Below, in pieces: positions 46,269 to 57,585 of a stretch of 64,000 nt of DNA. Made by a program: the position numbers and the translations under genes. This DNA comes from Aelia acuminata. Lineage: Eukaryota > Arthropoda > Insecta > Hemiptera > Pentatomidae. How positions within the stretch are numbered: the first letter of the stretch is position 1; each line of letters opens with the position of its first letter. The stretch is from positions 40,213,676 through 40,277,675 of the forward strand of contig OU426980.1 in the NCBI GenBank assembly GCA_911387785.2, given 5' to 3'. The notes beneath the pieces were generated by a model. The model was not told the DNA's origin. It did not search any database and was given only the letters and a program-made list of their open reading frames with translations.

Positions 46269-46383
46269 GTAATTTAAGTAATAAATTTCTATTAAATATT
46301 TAAATACAATCCATTTTTTATTTAGGGAGTTTAAACAATTATTAAAGATAGACCTTTTATACAGAAATAGTAATAATTTCTAT

Positions 46384-46764
46384 ATGTTACCTCTATATGT
46401 TAGTTTATATAGTTCTTAGCTCTACGCATTTATATTTTTTTTTTCTTTCTCTGTGTCTTTTTCATTTAGCCCTGAAGAAGACCTGCATTGTTGGGTCGAA
46501 ACGTTGGCTACAATAAAATAGTTTGATACTATTTGTAGATTTTTGACCGCCACCCGAGACTATTCTTATATTTATTAAGTAAACAGTCGAGCATCATTTA
46601 TCCAATTATTCTCATATTAATTTGTAGATTATAATTCTTCCAGATTTTTTGTCGACAGACAGAGAGAATTCATGCTCTTGTAGGTCATTTTTAAAATTAT
46701 TCCGAACTCGTACTAAGTATGTAAATATTGACGGATAAAGCTGCGAATCCAGTTTTGTTTGGTT
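46384..46764 (+). repeat. Composite repeat, copy 4 (left part)
   Basis: Close match to 22622-23002 over the whole length, with one extra piece (TTTGTAGATTATAATTCTTCC) near 46620. Contains the stem-loop motif at 46470-46509. Confidence 0.8.
46470..46509 (+). other. Stem-loop motif, best copy
   Basis: CCTGAAGAAGACC, 10-nt loop, GGTCGAAACGTTGGC. CTGAAGA fits the CUGANGA box and GAAA the second box; one extra A precedes the GACC/GGTC stem. Confidence 0.45.
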
Positions 46765-47039
46765 TTTTTTTTACTTCACTTTATGCCACTAAGGCTAATC
46801 GGACGATGCTACAGTGAATACCTAAATTTTGCCTATCCAGGTATAGTTAGGATAGTGATCTTTAAGGAGTATCTGACATCGTTAAGGCTCGGGACCTCCA
46901 TTTTACGTCCTATCCGAGGGACGGCATAGCCAATGATTTTTTACTCTATTAAAAAAATCCAAGGACCACCACGGGACGCGAACCAACGACATTTTGTATT
47001 GTAGGTTGCTATGCTAACCACTACACCACAGGTGACCCC
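46765..47039 (-). mobile_element. tRNA-headed SINE, full length
   Basis: All blocks are present. Its left junction (CGAATCCAGTTTTGTTT) is the same composite site as at 22986, but no second copy of that site follows on the right, where CTATGG begins. The right half of the composite was lost or replaced. Confidence 0.75.
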
Positions 47040-47984
47040 TATGGTTTTTTTTCGTTTTTTTTTACCGTAGTTTAAAAAAGAAATCAAATCAGCAACAGCA
47101 ACAATTTGTATCTAAGTTCGATATTTTCCATAATGAAATGAGAATTATATTTAAATATTTACAAATTTATCCTCAATTATAGCCTCACTTACTTTATCTA
47201 TGTCCCACCTTTAGGCATTCTAGCCATTTTGAAGGTTAGGTTTCTTAAAAAGAAACTTCTATTTATCGTGAAAATATACCTACAAAAATACAATTACGAT
47301 TATTTTGTACACAGCAAAGCGTAGTCGAGTTTAGCTAGTAGACTAAAATAATTTTTAGTCATAGAAAATAATAATTTTCAATGCTACACAAACAATATAA
47401 ACTCAAATAATCAAAAAGGTACCAACTTATAACGAAAATTTAACACAAACGTAACCATACGATCGATCTTCAGAGCAAGGCTAAACCTCCAGTCCATCGC
47501 TCCTTATATTTAGTCTGAATAAGAACAGGTCTCGAAGGTTCTAGGCAAGAGTAGATTATTCTCGAACGGTCACGAACATGTACTAGAACAGTTTGTTCCA
47601 ACAGGTCTAGAACCCTTTTCAGTCACATGCTGATTGTTTTGTTTTATGTTACAGTATTAATAATAATAAGGGGGTGGGCTCCCCATGGAATTTTTTTTCA
47701 TTTAATTTTATTTAAAATTATAATAATTTTTACGATTCAAAAAAGTAACTATATTGTAACACTTCTGTAGGTAAAACAATATTTCTTCAAATAAAAATAA
47801 CAATACTCAATGCCTCACGAATTATAATAACACAGATATCAAAACAGGTTACAAAACTTATCACTTGGTAACACACTAATAATCATATGGCTTGAGCTAT
47901 AGAACACTGCCACAAACACGTTCTATGACAGTTCGCTCTAACAGTTAGTTGGTTCCAACAAAAGGTCTGGGATTTTAAACAATA
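47040..47984. other. Spacer
   Basis: GCAAAGCGTAGTCGAGTTTA with CTAG at 47335-47338 and T after it resembles a Helitron 3' end, but no matching start was found. GAA/TTC alternations at 47525-47615 recall heat-shock elements but are unsupported. Confidence 0.35.
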
Positions 47985-48190
47985 TGCTTTTCTTTAACGA
48001 TTTAACGTTACATTCAGTCGCTAACTTATATTTTCAATGCACTTATTATCGTTCGTTAAAGACAAACGATTTAATTTTTTTTTCTTCTTTTATTCGGTTG
48101 GTCAATACTAATCGTCCTTATAGATTGATGATGAGATTTATACGATTTTTTAATTTTTTTAACGTGCTCGATCCTCGTGAGTTTTTTTTT
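47985..48190 (+). repeat. Dispersed repeat shared with 56.5 kb
   Basis: CGCTAACTTATATTTTCAATG, TTAAAGACAAACGATTTAA, CGATTTTTTAATTTTTTTAA and GTGCTCGATCCTCG match 56525-56695 on the minus strand. GT element copy 3 begins directly at its right end. Not coding. Confidence 0.6.
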
Positions 48191-49434
48191 ACTTTCACTT
48201 ATCTATATATGAAATATATAGTAAGTGGAAGTATTGCGATCGTGAAAATTTTCGACTTCCGGTTTTCAACGGAAATACACGTTTTGGGACCCCCTGAGTC
48301 GAAATAACCAAGTCCCGCGAAATGGTCTGTGTGTGTGTGTGTGTGTGTGTGTATGTGAACAGACTAGCTCAAAAACTATGAACCGTGCGATCCTGAAATT
48401 GGGTATTTAGTGTAGGTATATGCCCGCGACGTGACAGCAAAAATTTCATCAAAATTGCTCAAAGGGAGGGGGTACTTTATTTAATAACTTTTTACGTTTT
48501 TTTCGATTTTCTCAAAAACAACTTTAACGATTTTGATTAAACTGAGTATTTGATCGATTTATATGCCCGAAATACGACTGTAAAAATTTCATCAAAATTG
48601 ATTAACCGGAGGGGGGACTTTACTTAATAAATTTTGTATCATTTTCACGTGTTTTTTTTTTTTACTCAAAAACGGTTTTGACGATTTTGATCAAACTTGG
48701 TATTTGATGTATTTATATGCCCGAGATGTGACTGTAAAAATTTCATCAAAATTTATCTACGGGAGGGGGGACTTTACTTAATAAATTTTGTACCATTTTC
48801 ACATGTTTTTTTTATTTACTCAAAAACGATTTTAACGATTTTGATCAAACTTGGTATTTGATGTATTTATATGCCCGAGATATTACTGTAAAAATTTAAT
48901 CAAAATTGATCTACGGGAGGGGGGACTTTACTTAATAAATTTTGTACCATTTTCACATGTTTTTTTTATTTACTCAAAAACGATTTTAACGATTTTGATC
49001 AAACTTGGTATTTGATGTATTTATATGCCCGAGATATGACTGTAAAAATTTCATCAAAATTGATCTACGGGAGGGGGGACTTTACTTGATAAATTTTGTA
49101 TCATTTTCATGGGTTTTTTTATTTACTCAAAAACGGTTTTAACGATTTTGATCAAACTTGGTATTTGATGTATTTATATGCCCGAAATATGACTGTAAAA
49201 ATTTCATCAAAATTGATCTACGGGAGGGGGGACTTTACTTAATAAATTTTGTATCATTTTCACGGGTTTTTTTATTTACTCAAAAACGGCTTTAACGATT
49301 AACAAAAATAAGATATGAATGTAGAAAAATGTGTGACTTTGGGAAATGATAATTAGCAAAACACGTCAATTTCTAATCTAAGTAAGTTGGTAAGTGAAAG
49401 TTGTGTGTTGCGCGCACGCACCAGATTTTTTTTT
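48191..49434 (+). mobile_element. GT element copy 3
   Basis: Starts ACTTTCACTTATC. It has CCAAGTCCCGCGAAATGG, GT tract near 48327-48353, then about five tandem units with CTCAAAAACG near 48513, 48665, 48817, 48973, 49125 and 49278. It ends GGTAAGTGAAAGT then TTGCGCGCACGCACCAG and T-run. The units are more uniform than in copy 1, so the array expanded independently. Confidence 0.8.
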
Positions 49435-50586
49435 TTTATTCGTTTCACGCCACAATATTATCTCTCATATAATTATACCGACTAACTACTTTATTTGAAG
49501 TAATAAAAGAAGAAAATCCAGGATAATTCAAGTATGTGTACCTTGAGAGTGTCCCTAAGTGTAAAGATCCGTGTAAAAGCTGTTCAAAAGGTCCTGAAGA
49601 CAGACTTTCGATAAAAAGTAGATGTTTGGGGCCGGCAGCTATACAATAAATGAGCAGCGGCTACATTTTATTTTTCCTGATTCCTTTGACCTTTGTACGT
49701 CACATCCAATTACATAAATAGCAAGATGTACTCACCATGCCATGGGTAGAATGAAAGAACATCGCAATTGACGGCAAGGTATTATTTTTACGTTCAAAAC
49801 CTATCCATTATATCCATTACCGAATGAAACCGTCATGAGATTCTTTGTTAATTGACCTCGGGATATATGTATGCAAAATATTGCTGTTTCATATTCAGAT
49901 TCCTGATTGTGAACCGCGTTGTAGCCATGCTACGCTTTAACAGACGCCAATCTCGACTAATTTATATAGATAAGTCGGCCCTTTATCTATTTCTCAATTT
50001 ATAGCCGCTAGGAACCGGTTCGGAACATGGTAGGTGATTAAGCTGGGTACTTTGCATAAATGGGATATTCCTCGGAGGTCTTCGAGAGCGCCCTCAGAGG
50101 GGAGATGTACCCAGCCCCAAAACGAAGCCTAATTACCCTCCATATAGGGTATGATTGATGCTCGATGAAATTTTTGTAACTTTTCCGATTTTTCAAGGCT
50201 AATAAATTCGTACTGTTAAAACAGTCTGGCCTCTGCATTTATTTCGTCATCTCGTGTTGATGTTTTGCGTATCCTCATAGAAATCTTTGTTTCAGATGCA
50301 AATAAGTCTGTATATATCTTTTATGTAGGTTTTTAATTTTTCCGACTGTTCACATTCAAAAAATTGTTATATATTTATTATTATTGTACCCCAAAAAAGT
50401 CATGTAAATTAACATGTTGATAAGAAGGATATATAATCCCAAATCATGTACAAAAACATCATTTTTTTTTGTAAAAAAAAAAAAGTGCATATTCATTCTA
50501 TAATCACTCTTAATAATGTATAATCAATATAGGTAAATATTATAAAACTAAGAGTACAATGTGCCTCTAAAACTCTATTTGATATT
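49435..50586. other. Spacer
   Basis: A GC-richer patch at 49990-50110 has a 66-codon minus frame without known motif. Otherwise AT-rich. Confidence 0.35.
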
Positions 50587-50789
50587 TAAAGCCGCGTTTA
50601 CACCGAAGTTTCAAACAAAAAGTTGCAAACTTTTATTGCAAACAGCAGTTGCAAACAGTAGTTTCAAATAAAAGTTTGCAATTTTTATTTCATGGTTTTA
50701 TTTCCATGTTTCATGAAAATGTTTGAAACACTTTCGACCTTGATTATGACTCGCCTATGTTCTGGTTCTTGGGATCAGTCCTTCCCAGG

Positions 50790-51242
50790 ATGTCAAGTGT
50801 CGAGGATGTCATTTTAGCCGCGGCGGCGTGTGTCGTGTTGTCAAAGCAACGAAAGCCGAGACGATACTGGGTGAGGCCGTCTCTGTATTCCAGAGCTACG
50901 TACAGTGGTAACGACCTGTTGGACGATTTAAATAGAGATGATGTTGACCCTCTATCAGGTGAACTGAGAACGGACGGAAATTTTAAAAACTTTGTAAGAA
51001 TGACCAGTGAGGATTTTGAATATCTAACTTTAATGATTGGTCACAAAATTTCGAAAATGGATACGAATTACCGAAAGGCTATTTCTTTAACGGAAAAACT
51101 AGCCGTAACTTTGCGCTTTTTAGCTACCGGAGATTCATACACAAGGTTGAGTTACCTGTTCAAGATATCAAAATCAACCATATCTTTGTTTGTACCTGAG
51201 GTGTGCAAGGCTTTGATAGATCTTCTGAAGGATAACATAAAG
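50790..51242 (+). pseudogene. HARBI1-like transposase, N-terminal exon only
   Basis: An open frame runs from 50757, but family comparison favours ATG 50790 (MSSVEDVILAAAA). Landmarks, counted from the 50757 frame: basic patch with RRYWVRPSL (res. 35-43), FKNFVRMTSEDFEYL (76-90), MDTNYRKAISLTEKL (101-115), VTLRFLATGDSYTRLSYLF (117-135), ISKSTISLFVPEVCKAL (137-153). These define the N-terminal half of Harbinger/HARBI1 nucleases. The exon ends at ATAAAG with consensus donor GTAAGA at 51243; an acceptor TTTTGACAG lies at 51285-51293. What follows is not the expected GxxDGxH catalytic segment, so the nuclease core is absent. The 453-bp frame itself has no stop, suggesting recent loss or selection. 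Confidence 0.85.
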
Positions 51243-51293
51243 GTAAGACGTTATAAGTAGACTACACATAGCCTATATTTGTTATTTTGACAG

Positions 51294-51536
51294 CAGAAAT
51301 GACACTTGAGTCGAGACAGGGTGATGCCAGTGATCACGTGAGTGAGAGTGGAGGTGGCAGCGTAGGGGATGGCGGGGAAATGTTTCTGTTTAGTGTTTCA
51401 ACGGCACATAGTGACCGAAACCAGTGTTGCAAACAAAAGTTTGCAACTCCCTTTGATCTTTACCGACTTCTGGTGGAAACAAAAATTTCTGTTGCAAACA
51501 CTGAAAAACTGTTTGCAACAGCGAAATGTTTCGTCT
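51294..51536 (+). other. Downstream frame inside the Harbinger element
   Basis: An open frame after the putative acceptor (Thr/Ser/Gly rich: ESRQGDASDHVSESGGGSV) reaches the right subterminal repeats. It may be the tail of an original second exon or of the accessory SANT/Myb-like ORF that Harbinger elements carry; not recognisable. Confidence 0.3.
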
Positions 51537-51614
51537 AAAAATGTGCGTTTTTAGAGATGTTTGCAATTTCTGTTTGCAACTCGTGTTTCAAACTCCGGTG
51601 TAAACGCGGCTTAA

Positions 51615-51987
51615 AATATCATCTTCCATTTGGTAATATGTATCTGAGTATACAGTTAACTAGTTATTAATTCACACGTCTTCACAAAAAAAAAAAAAAT
51701 AATAATCATAAAATAATAATAATCATAATGTGTATTTGTACGAGTTAGTCAATTGTTGAAGGATCAATGTTTGTTCAGAACTGTTTAATTCCAAGAATGA
51801 AATCACGAAAAAAAACCTAAGCCTTGTTGGAAGTGCTTCTTTTTTTTTCCTTTTTTTTTTTTTTTTTTAATAATTCTAAATGTGGTTGTTGAGAAAAGTG
51901 TGAAAACGAGTTAACTTGTATTTGGGGAATTGTATTGTAGGAATTGTATTTGAGGTTACCACCTCCGAAAAACTTAATAAATTAGTA
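51615..51987. other. AT-rich spacer
   Basis: A and T runs only; nothing recognised. Confidence 0.45.
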
Positions 51988-51995
51988 TAGAGCAT

Positions 51996-52097
51996 TAGTA
52001 GCGGATCCAGGGGGCCTTGATAAGTAAGTCCTTCATTACTTATAAAATGTAAAAAAAAAGTGTGCCCCCCGTCGGAAAATTTCTCAATCCGCTGCTG
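51996..52097 (+). mobile_element. 102-bp hAT-like MITE, complete
   Basis: Left end TAGTAGCGGATCCAGGGGG, right end complement CAGCAGCGGATTGAG. A perfect 8-bp target duplication TAGAGCAT lies at 51988-51995 and 52098-52105. Fragments of the family lie at 688-770 and 22453-22535. Confidence 0.8.
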
Positions 52098-52174
52098 TAG
52101 AGCATGAATACAATTTTAAATAAAAATAAATAGCTCTTGGGTGGCAGTCTATGTGGAACGAGAGCCCGCCTAGT

Positions 52175-52450
52175 TGTTTGTTTAATGTCCCTTTATGTCT
52201 ACTAAGGGTAGTCGGACGATACTAACAGTGGGAGTCCTAAATTATGCCTATACAGTTATATGATAGGGATCTTTAAATATTACCTGACATCGTACAGGCT
52301 CAGGACCCTCCATTTTACGTCCTATCCAAGGGATGGCATACCCAAGGATTTTTACTCCCTTTAAAAAATCCTTTGGCCACCGCGGAATGCGAACCCGCGA
52401 CCTTTAGCATAATAGGTTGCTGTGCTAACCACTACCCAACAGGTGACCCC
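52175..52450 (-). mobile_element. tRNA-headed SINE, full length
   Basis: 14-bp target duplication AGAGCCCGCCTAGT at 52161-52174 and 52451-52464. Head and central block are recognisable with scattered substitutions; tail is CAAACAA on the minus strand. Confidence 0.85.
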
Positions 52451-52936
52451 AGAGCCCGCCTAGTAAACTGCAAGAAATAAAGCTAACAGTTAAGCCATGT
52501 TCAATTTCAAACATTAATTCGAAGAAAGGAATTTTATTTTTACCAGACTGAGAATGGGGCACAGATACCTGACACGTTGGCATGTTATCCGCAAAGAGCC
52601 ACCACCTAAATGTCATCAAAGGTTGTCTAGATCAAGAATGAAATCAAATTTATCATACATTTTAAATGATAATGAAAAAAAATCAGTATTAAGTTTCCTG
52701 AAAGAAAAAAAAAATGTTTCAAAAAATCTAATTTTTACTTTCATTCACCTTTTCATGAAATATATAGTTAGGGAAAGTACTGCGATTGTGAAAAATGTCG
52801 ACTTCTGATATTAAAAATACACGGAAAATACACGTTTTGGGGTCCCCCGAGTACAAATATCCAAGTCCCGCAAAATGGTCTGTGTGTGTGAACAGACTAG
52901 CTTAAAAACGATAAAATTTGGTATTTAATCTAGGTA

Positions 52937-53923
52937 GTTACTTGGGACTTCACCTGGACAAACGCCGTACTTGGAATCCACACAAAAGACTGAAACGACA
53001 AGAAACTGCTCGTCGTTACCGACTATTTCAACACTTACTTGACAAACGCTCAAAATTCCCCATGAATTACAAAAGTCATTTATATGACAATGATCGATTA
53101 GACTTATGGAATCGAACTCTGGGGCTCCACCAAACCATCAAACTCCTCTCACATCCAATACCTACAATTCAAAATCCTTATTGCTCCTTATTTTGTCACT
53201 AATCAAATTATCCATAAAGACCTTGCTGTCCCATATATTGCCTATGTGGCCAAGTCCAGATACCGATCCTTTCACAATAAACTCCCTGCTCATCCCAATC
53301 CTCTTGGTTCCATCTTAGTTTCCTGACAACTCACCGAGGCCTCGGGACCTTTTTAATTTAGAATTATTATTATTTATAATAATATTATAAATTATAATAG
53401 TACTATATAGTAGTGAGACCTGGGTGATGACCTCGGCAAGTGAGAATAAGCTTAGAATATGGGAAAGAAAGGTACTACGGAAAATATTTGGACCCGTGCG
53501 AGAGGCTGATGAATACAGAGCAAGAACAAATCAAGAACTGAAAGAGTTATTCACCGAAGCGGACGTAGTACAAGTTATTAAGAAAAGAAGACTGGGGTGG
53601 CTTGGACATGTGGAAAGGATGCATGCTTCGAGGTTACCCAAACAAATGTTGTATGGTCACCCTGGAGGTTCTCGAAGAAGAGGTAAGCCTCGTAAACGAT
53701 GGCTGGACGATGTGGAAGAGGACCTACGCCAGCTTAACGTTAGACGATGGCGCAACAAGGCTATGGATAAAGCAGAGTGGAACAAAGTAATGGAGGAGGC
53801 TTTGGTCCTCAATGGACCGCAACGCCACGCAGTAAGTAAGTAAGTAAATTATTTATTTATTTAGAATTATTATTCACATTTACTAGATGTATTATTTTAT
53901 ACAGTTGTAAATATCAATAAAAA

Positions 53924-53968
<45 letters not shown>
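52937..53968 (+). mobile_element. Jockey-clade LINE 3' copy with poly(A)
   Basis: Encodes YLGLHLDKRRTWNPHKRL and RRYRLFQHLLDKRSK before frameshifting, then pieces matching NAPYFVTNQI- and RSRYRSFHNKLP-type text. Ends in A40 at 53928-53967. It sits between TAGGTA duplications and is itself interrupted at 53372-53858. 5'-truncated and frameshifted. Confidence 0.82.
53372..53858 (+). mobile_element. 5'-truncated RTE-like LINE with intact C-terminal frame
   Basis: A 16-bp target duplication ATTTAGAATTATTATT flanks it at 53356-53371 and 53859-53874. The frame from about 53400 to the stop at 53841-53843 has no internal stop and shows LYSSETWVMTSASENKLRI, RLGWLGHVERM and RKRWLDDVEEDLRQL, the conserved tail after the reverse transcriptase. 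The 3' end is a (TAAG)n run followed by TAAATTATTTATTT, not poly(A). It is the best preserved LINE in the window and therefore probably the youngest of the nest. Confidence 0.85.
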
Positions 53969-53969
<1 letters not shown>

Positions 53970-54264
53970 AGGTATATGCCCGTGATGTTCCAATTTTATA
54001 AGAACCGTAAATACCCTATCCATCGATTTCCATTCACAATATATTTACAAAAAACGGTTAAAAAATCTCAACTATTGATACAATTAGGATTTTTCCTGAT
54101 TAAAAAAAAAGAAAAGAATAAAAATGCATCGAAAATTACTAAAGATTTCAACTTTAGCAATTTTTATAATCTCTATACATAATGGAGAATAACAAAGACA
54201 AATAATTAAATAAATTTGAATAAAGCTATTTTCTGTGAATTTTGTAAATTGCGCATCGCACCGG

Positions 54265-55372
54265 ATTTTTTTTTTAAATGTTTTAAATGTTATATGAGTG
54301 TGCTTAATATTCGTATAATCTTTTTCGAAGTATTTTTTCTTTTGAGATGAACGAATGTTGATAACAGTCGTTGATGACCCAAATGGTTTTACGCCTTAAA
54401 GCCTTAACAAAAAAAATGTAATATAAGAAAAAGTTTTAAGTTTTTATTATATGAGATTTATGCAGTATATTGATTTTTCTTTCTGGGTACCTATTGGTAC
54501 ATAACAAAAAGTAATGGACTCATCCAATTGCATCCTCATCCAACCTCCGTCAAGAGTAACTTTTGTCGAATAACTACCTCACGAAATCCCGCTTCATCGT
54601 GTTTACTTACCCTACACCGGCGCCATCAACTCAGGCAAGAGTGTACATTATAATAACAGGACATTTATTACCCGCCGAGTTTCGAATTCTTGATTGATAA
54701 CTGTAATTCATCCCGTCAAAGGATCAGAGTGGGTAGTTATAAGTATAGAAAGGTCAGTTGGAGAAAGTCCTTTCGTCCCTCCTCGGTTATCGACCTGGAT
54801 AAAGATTTTTTAGGGCTTCTTCCAGAGCTCATTGGGAGGAAGAGGACCAAGATTTGTCTATCCAAAGATCTTGAGTGTTTCCTTTTATAATAAAAATATT
54901 GAGACAACAATTTTTTTTTTTTATCTTTTGTTGCAACACATAGCAATTCAGTCCGTTCTATCTTGTTAGAACAGATACAGAACGGAGCCTTCTAGGTCAA
55001 CTAGCTATTGTCTTGTATTATCTGTAGCCATCATACCGGGCAAAAGCACACCCACCAATAACCACCACTCGCTGAGTAAAAGATAAACAATCAGAATGAT
55101 GTCATTCTTTATTACGATTCATGATTCCGATGAAGAATGGAGAATTTATTGTTTATGATCCCAGTTTTTTACTTTACCGTTGTGAAAATTCCGTAAAACG
55201 ACTGAAATTCCAGCAAACAATTATGAGATCAATGAAGTAGGGATTATAACTTGAATAATACTCTTGTAACAAAACCCAATTTTGCATGAACTAAAAGCGT
55301 ATGCAGGCAATTATTACTAGTTGACCTAAATGTAGGCAATTATTACAGAATTTTCCCACATTTCCGTATTAG
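54265..55372. other. Spacer
   Basis: A 66-codon frame at 54690-54890 (DLDKDFLGLLPELIGRKR) is less AT-biased but unassigned. Nothing else recognised. Confidence 0.35.
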
Positions 55373-55380
55373 AGGACTTC

Positions 55381-55592
55381 TTTTTTTTATTTTTTAACGT
55401 CTTTTTATGGTACTAAGGTACAGGGGGGGTCTTAAATTTTAATTATAATTAGGATAGGGATCTTTAACGAGTACCTGACATCGTACAGGCTCGGGACCTC
55501 CTGGTCTTATCGGAGGGACAGCATAGCAAAGGATTTTTTACTCGTTTATTATTGCAGGTTGCTATGCTAGCCACTACACCACAGGTGACCCC
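55381..55592 (-). mobile_element. tRNA-headed SINE with internal deletions
   Basis: Keeps the tRNA head start (GGGGTCACCTGTGGTGTAGT on minus) and GAGCCTGTACGATGTCAGGT but lacks the B-box segment and part of the body. The short duplication AGGACTT lies at 55373-55379 and 55593-55599. Confidence 0.75.
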
Positions 55593-55599
55593 AGGACTT

Positions 55600-56055
55600 T
55601 TTTTCTAATTATTGATTAATACTGCCTTCCCATGTTCTCTGTGAAACAATATTTTTTTATACTTAATTTATTTTTTATCACAGCTTTAAAAGGAATCCTA
55701 CATCCAGGAAAGACTCACCGATTCAATTAATTAGGAATTTGGCTATAGACGATATGCCTCAACAAAACTTTCTTTTGACGGATAGGTCCGGCTTTGTCAG
55801 GCTGATGACAGATCTCTGATCAATATTAATTATTTCTTTTCATTCTGTTAATTAATTAAGATTAATTGCCATTGATCAATATGATGATAAATTGAGATAT
55901 ATTATTTATTTTTTTGCGGATTTTTCATTAATATAATATTAAATACTTGATTATTCTATAATTCTATAAGCTTAACTTTGAGATTTAATAAATAAAAAAG
56001 AAAAAAAAGTTCTCCCGATGGGTTTAGAAATGTTCTTTGGGAGTCGTCTAGATTT

Positions 56056-56087
<32 letters not shown>

Positions 56088-56524
56088 CATCACGAGAAAA
56101 AAAGATTAGACATCCATTCATCTCTTTGTTTCGAAACTCGTTACAGATGTTGCGCTTAATTTTATGAAATCCGAGAAACATACAGACTAAGGAGTAAATG
56201 AGAGGCTGTATATGTGCCTCATTTATATTCCGAGACATTTGCCCCATACTCAGTAATCTTTCTTTTTTTTTTTTCCTCCTCCTTTCTCGGTAGATTCATC
56301 TCTCCTCATTATTCCGTTGCAGACAGCCCTCTGAGCCGTGACGTAGACGGGTGTAAACCTCGTATCCTGAACATGTTCACACCAGGTGGTATAATCAAAA
56401 GGCGATCATGAGCGCGTGGGCCCCCCTCTAGGTCTCCGGTTACGACAGACCAGACAGATCTTTCCGATTACATTGCCGTCTCTCGTGGCTTTAACACTTC
56501 GGGTCAATAGCTACGTTGTCTACG
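55600..56524. other. Spacer with T31 run
   Basis: A poly(T) tract of about 31 nt is at 56058-56088, possibly the tail of a minus-strand retroposon. A GC-richer patch at 56325-56520 is unassigned. Confidence 0.4.
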
Positions 56525-56700
56525 ATTGAGGATCGAGCACATTAAAAAATCGTGGAAAAATTAAAAATGGAAATCTCGTGGATTAATCTTATGCATCCAT
56601 TCATAAGGATGAGTAGTATTAGCCAATCAAGAAAAAAATGTTTTTAAATCGTTTGTCTTTAACGTTGCATTGAAAATATAACTTAGCGACTTAAGGTAAA
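56525..56700 (-). repeat. Dispersed repeat shared with 48.0 kb
   Basis: Complement of the 47985-48185 repeat with moderate divergence (GAGGATCGAGCACATTAAAA, TTTAAATCGTTTGTCTTTAA, TTGAAAATATAACTTAGCG). Confidence 0.6.
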
Positions 56701-57585
56701 TACCTAATACTATATACTGTACCCTTCGATAATCCAAATGTGTAATTATCGGAACCGTTTAATTTTATTTAAGATTATGATAATTTTAACGATTCATTCA
56801 TTCATTCATTAAGTGTATTATTTTTTATTTTATTCCCTTTATTTTTTCTTATATCCTTTGAGTGGGTTTAAATCAACATAGACATTCAATACGAAGTTCA
56901 CGAAGATCTTTAGACGTTATAATAAACACATATATGTTTTCGTAAATTTCGATTATCAAATCCACCTATGCAAACATTAGTTCGGATAATCGACGGTATA
57001 CTGTATATCGTATATCGAATCAAACTTATTTTAGATAATAGAAGTATCTCTTTTTGTCTTAAAATGTTTGTTTGAAATATTAGCTTAGCTACGAAATTGT
57101 TATTTATCTAGTGGAATTAGGAATTAGAGAGTAAGATTAAGACCAACTCTGGGCTAACGGTCCTATATCAATAAGCTTTATTTGAACAATTTATCGAGCC
57201 TTACAAGATCAGAATACCTTAAATATTTACCCTAGGCATAAGAATTTTAGCAGCCTGCCCCTAGACGAAATCCTGCCGACGCCTTTGTTTGAAAATGTTA
57301 CTCAAATAAGAATTACCAGTAAAAGTTAAATTATTATAAAAAACGCATAGTTATATAAATATAAGGAGCTTGCTAATTACGGTTGTACCATATAGGAGGG
57401 ACATGAAATGAAAAGTTTAAAAACCACTCAATTAGTAGATAAAGGAAAAAAAAAAGTTCGTCTCCAATTAGAGGATAAATTTGATGATCCTCGTTATTTT
57501 TAATTGTGTAAATTAAAATTAAAATTACGCACGTAAACAATCTTCTTTTTTTTAACAATAGAACTACTTAATCCGTATAAATGCT
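56701..57585. other. AT-rich spacer
   Basis: A few ATTC repeats near 56793-56812. No gene recognised. Confidence 0.4.

Larger units (their letters stand above)
50590..51611 (+). mobile_element. Harbinger-like transposon, complete ends, internal deletion
   Basis: TIRs AGCCGCGTTTACACCG at both ends (inverted), continuing AAGTTTCAAAC / GAGTTTGAAAC. The 3-bp target duplication TAA lies at 50587-50589 and 51612-51614, as expected for PIF/Harbinger (TWA). Subterminal regions on both sides are packed with GTTGCAAAC and its complement GTTTGCAAC, at least four per side, likely transposase-binding repeats. Length 1022 bp. It carries one transposase exon but lacks the DDE core, so it is nonautonomous. 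Confidence 0.88.
52737..54264 (+). mobile_element. GT element copy 4, split by a Jockey insertion
   Basis: The left part 52737-52936 has a diverged terminus, TGCGATTGTGAAAAATGTCG, CCAAGTCCCGC and a short GT tract. The right part 53969-54264 begins GTATATGCCCGTGATG, exactly where the left part stops relative to other copies, and ends TTGCGCATCGCACC plus T-run. TAGGTA is duplicated at 52931-52936 and 53969-53974. The interior between differs from the 152-bp arrays. Confidence 0.75.

Noticed and set aside
47525..47615. Cluster of GAA/TTC words as heat-shock elements
   Set aside because: Spacing is irregular and no promoter or gene lies nearby.
50038..50238. 66-codon minus frame in a GC-richer patch
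   Set aside because: No family text, no splice signals, no second copy.
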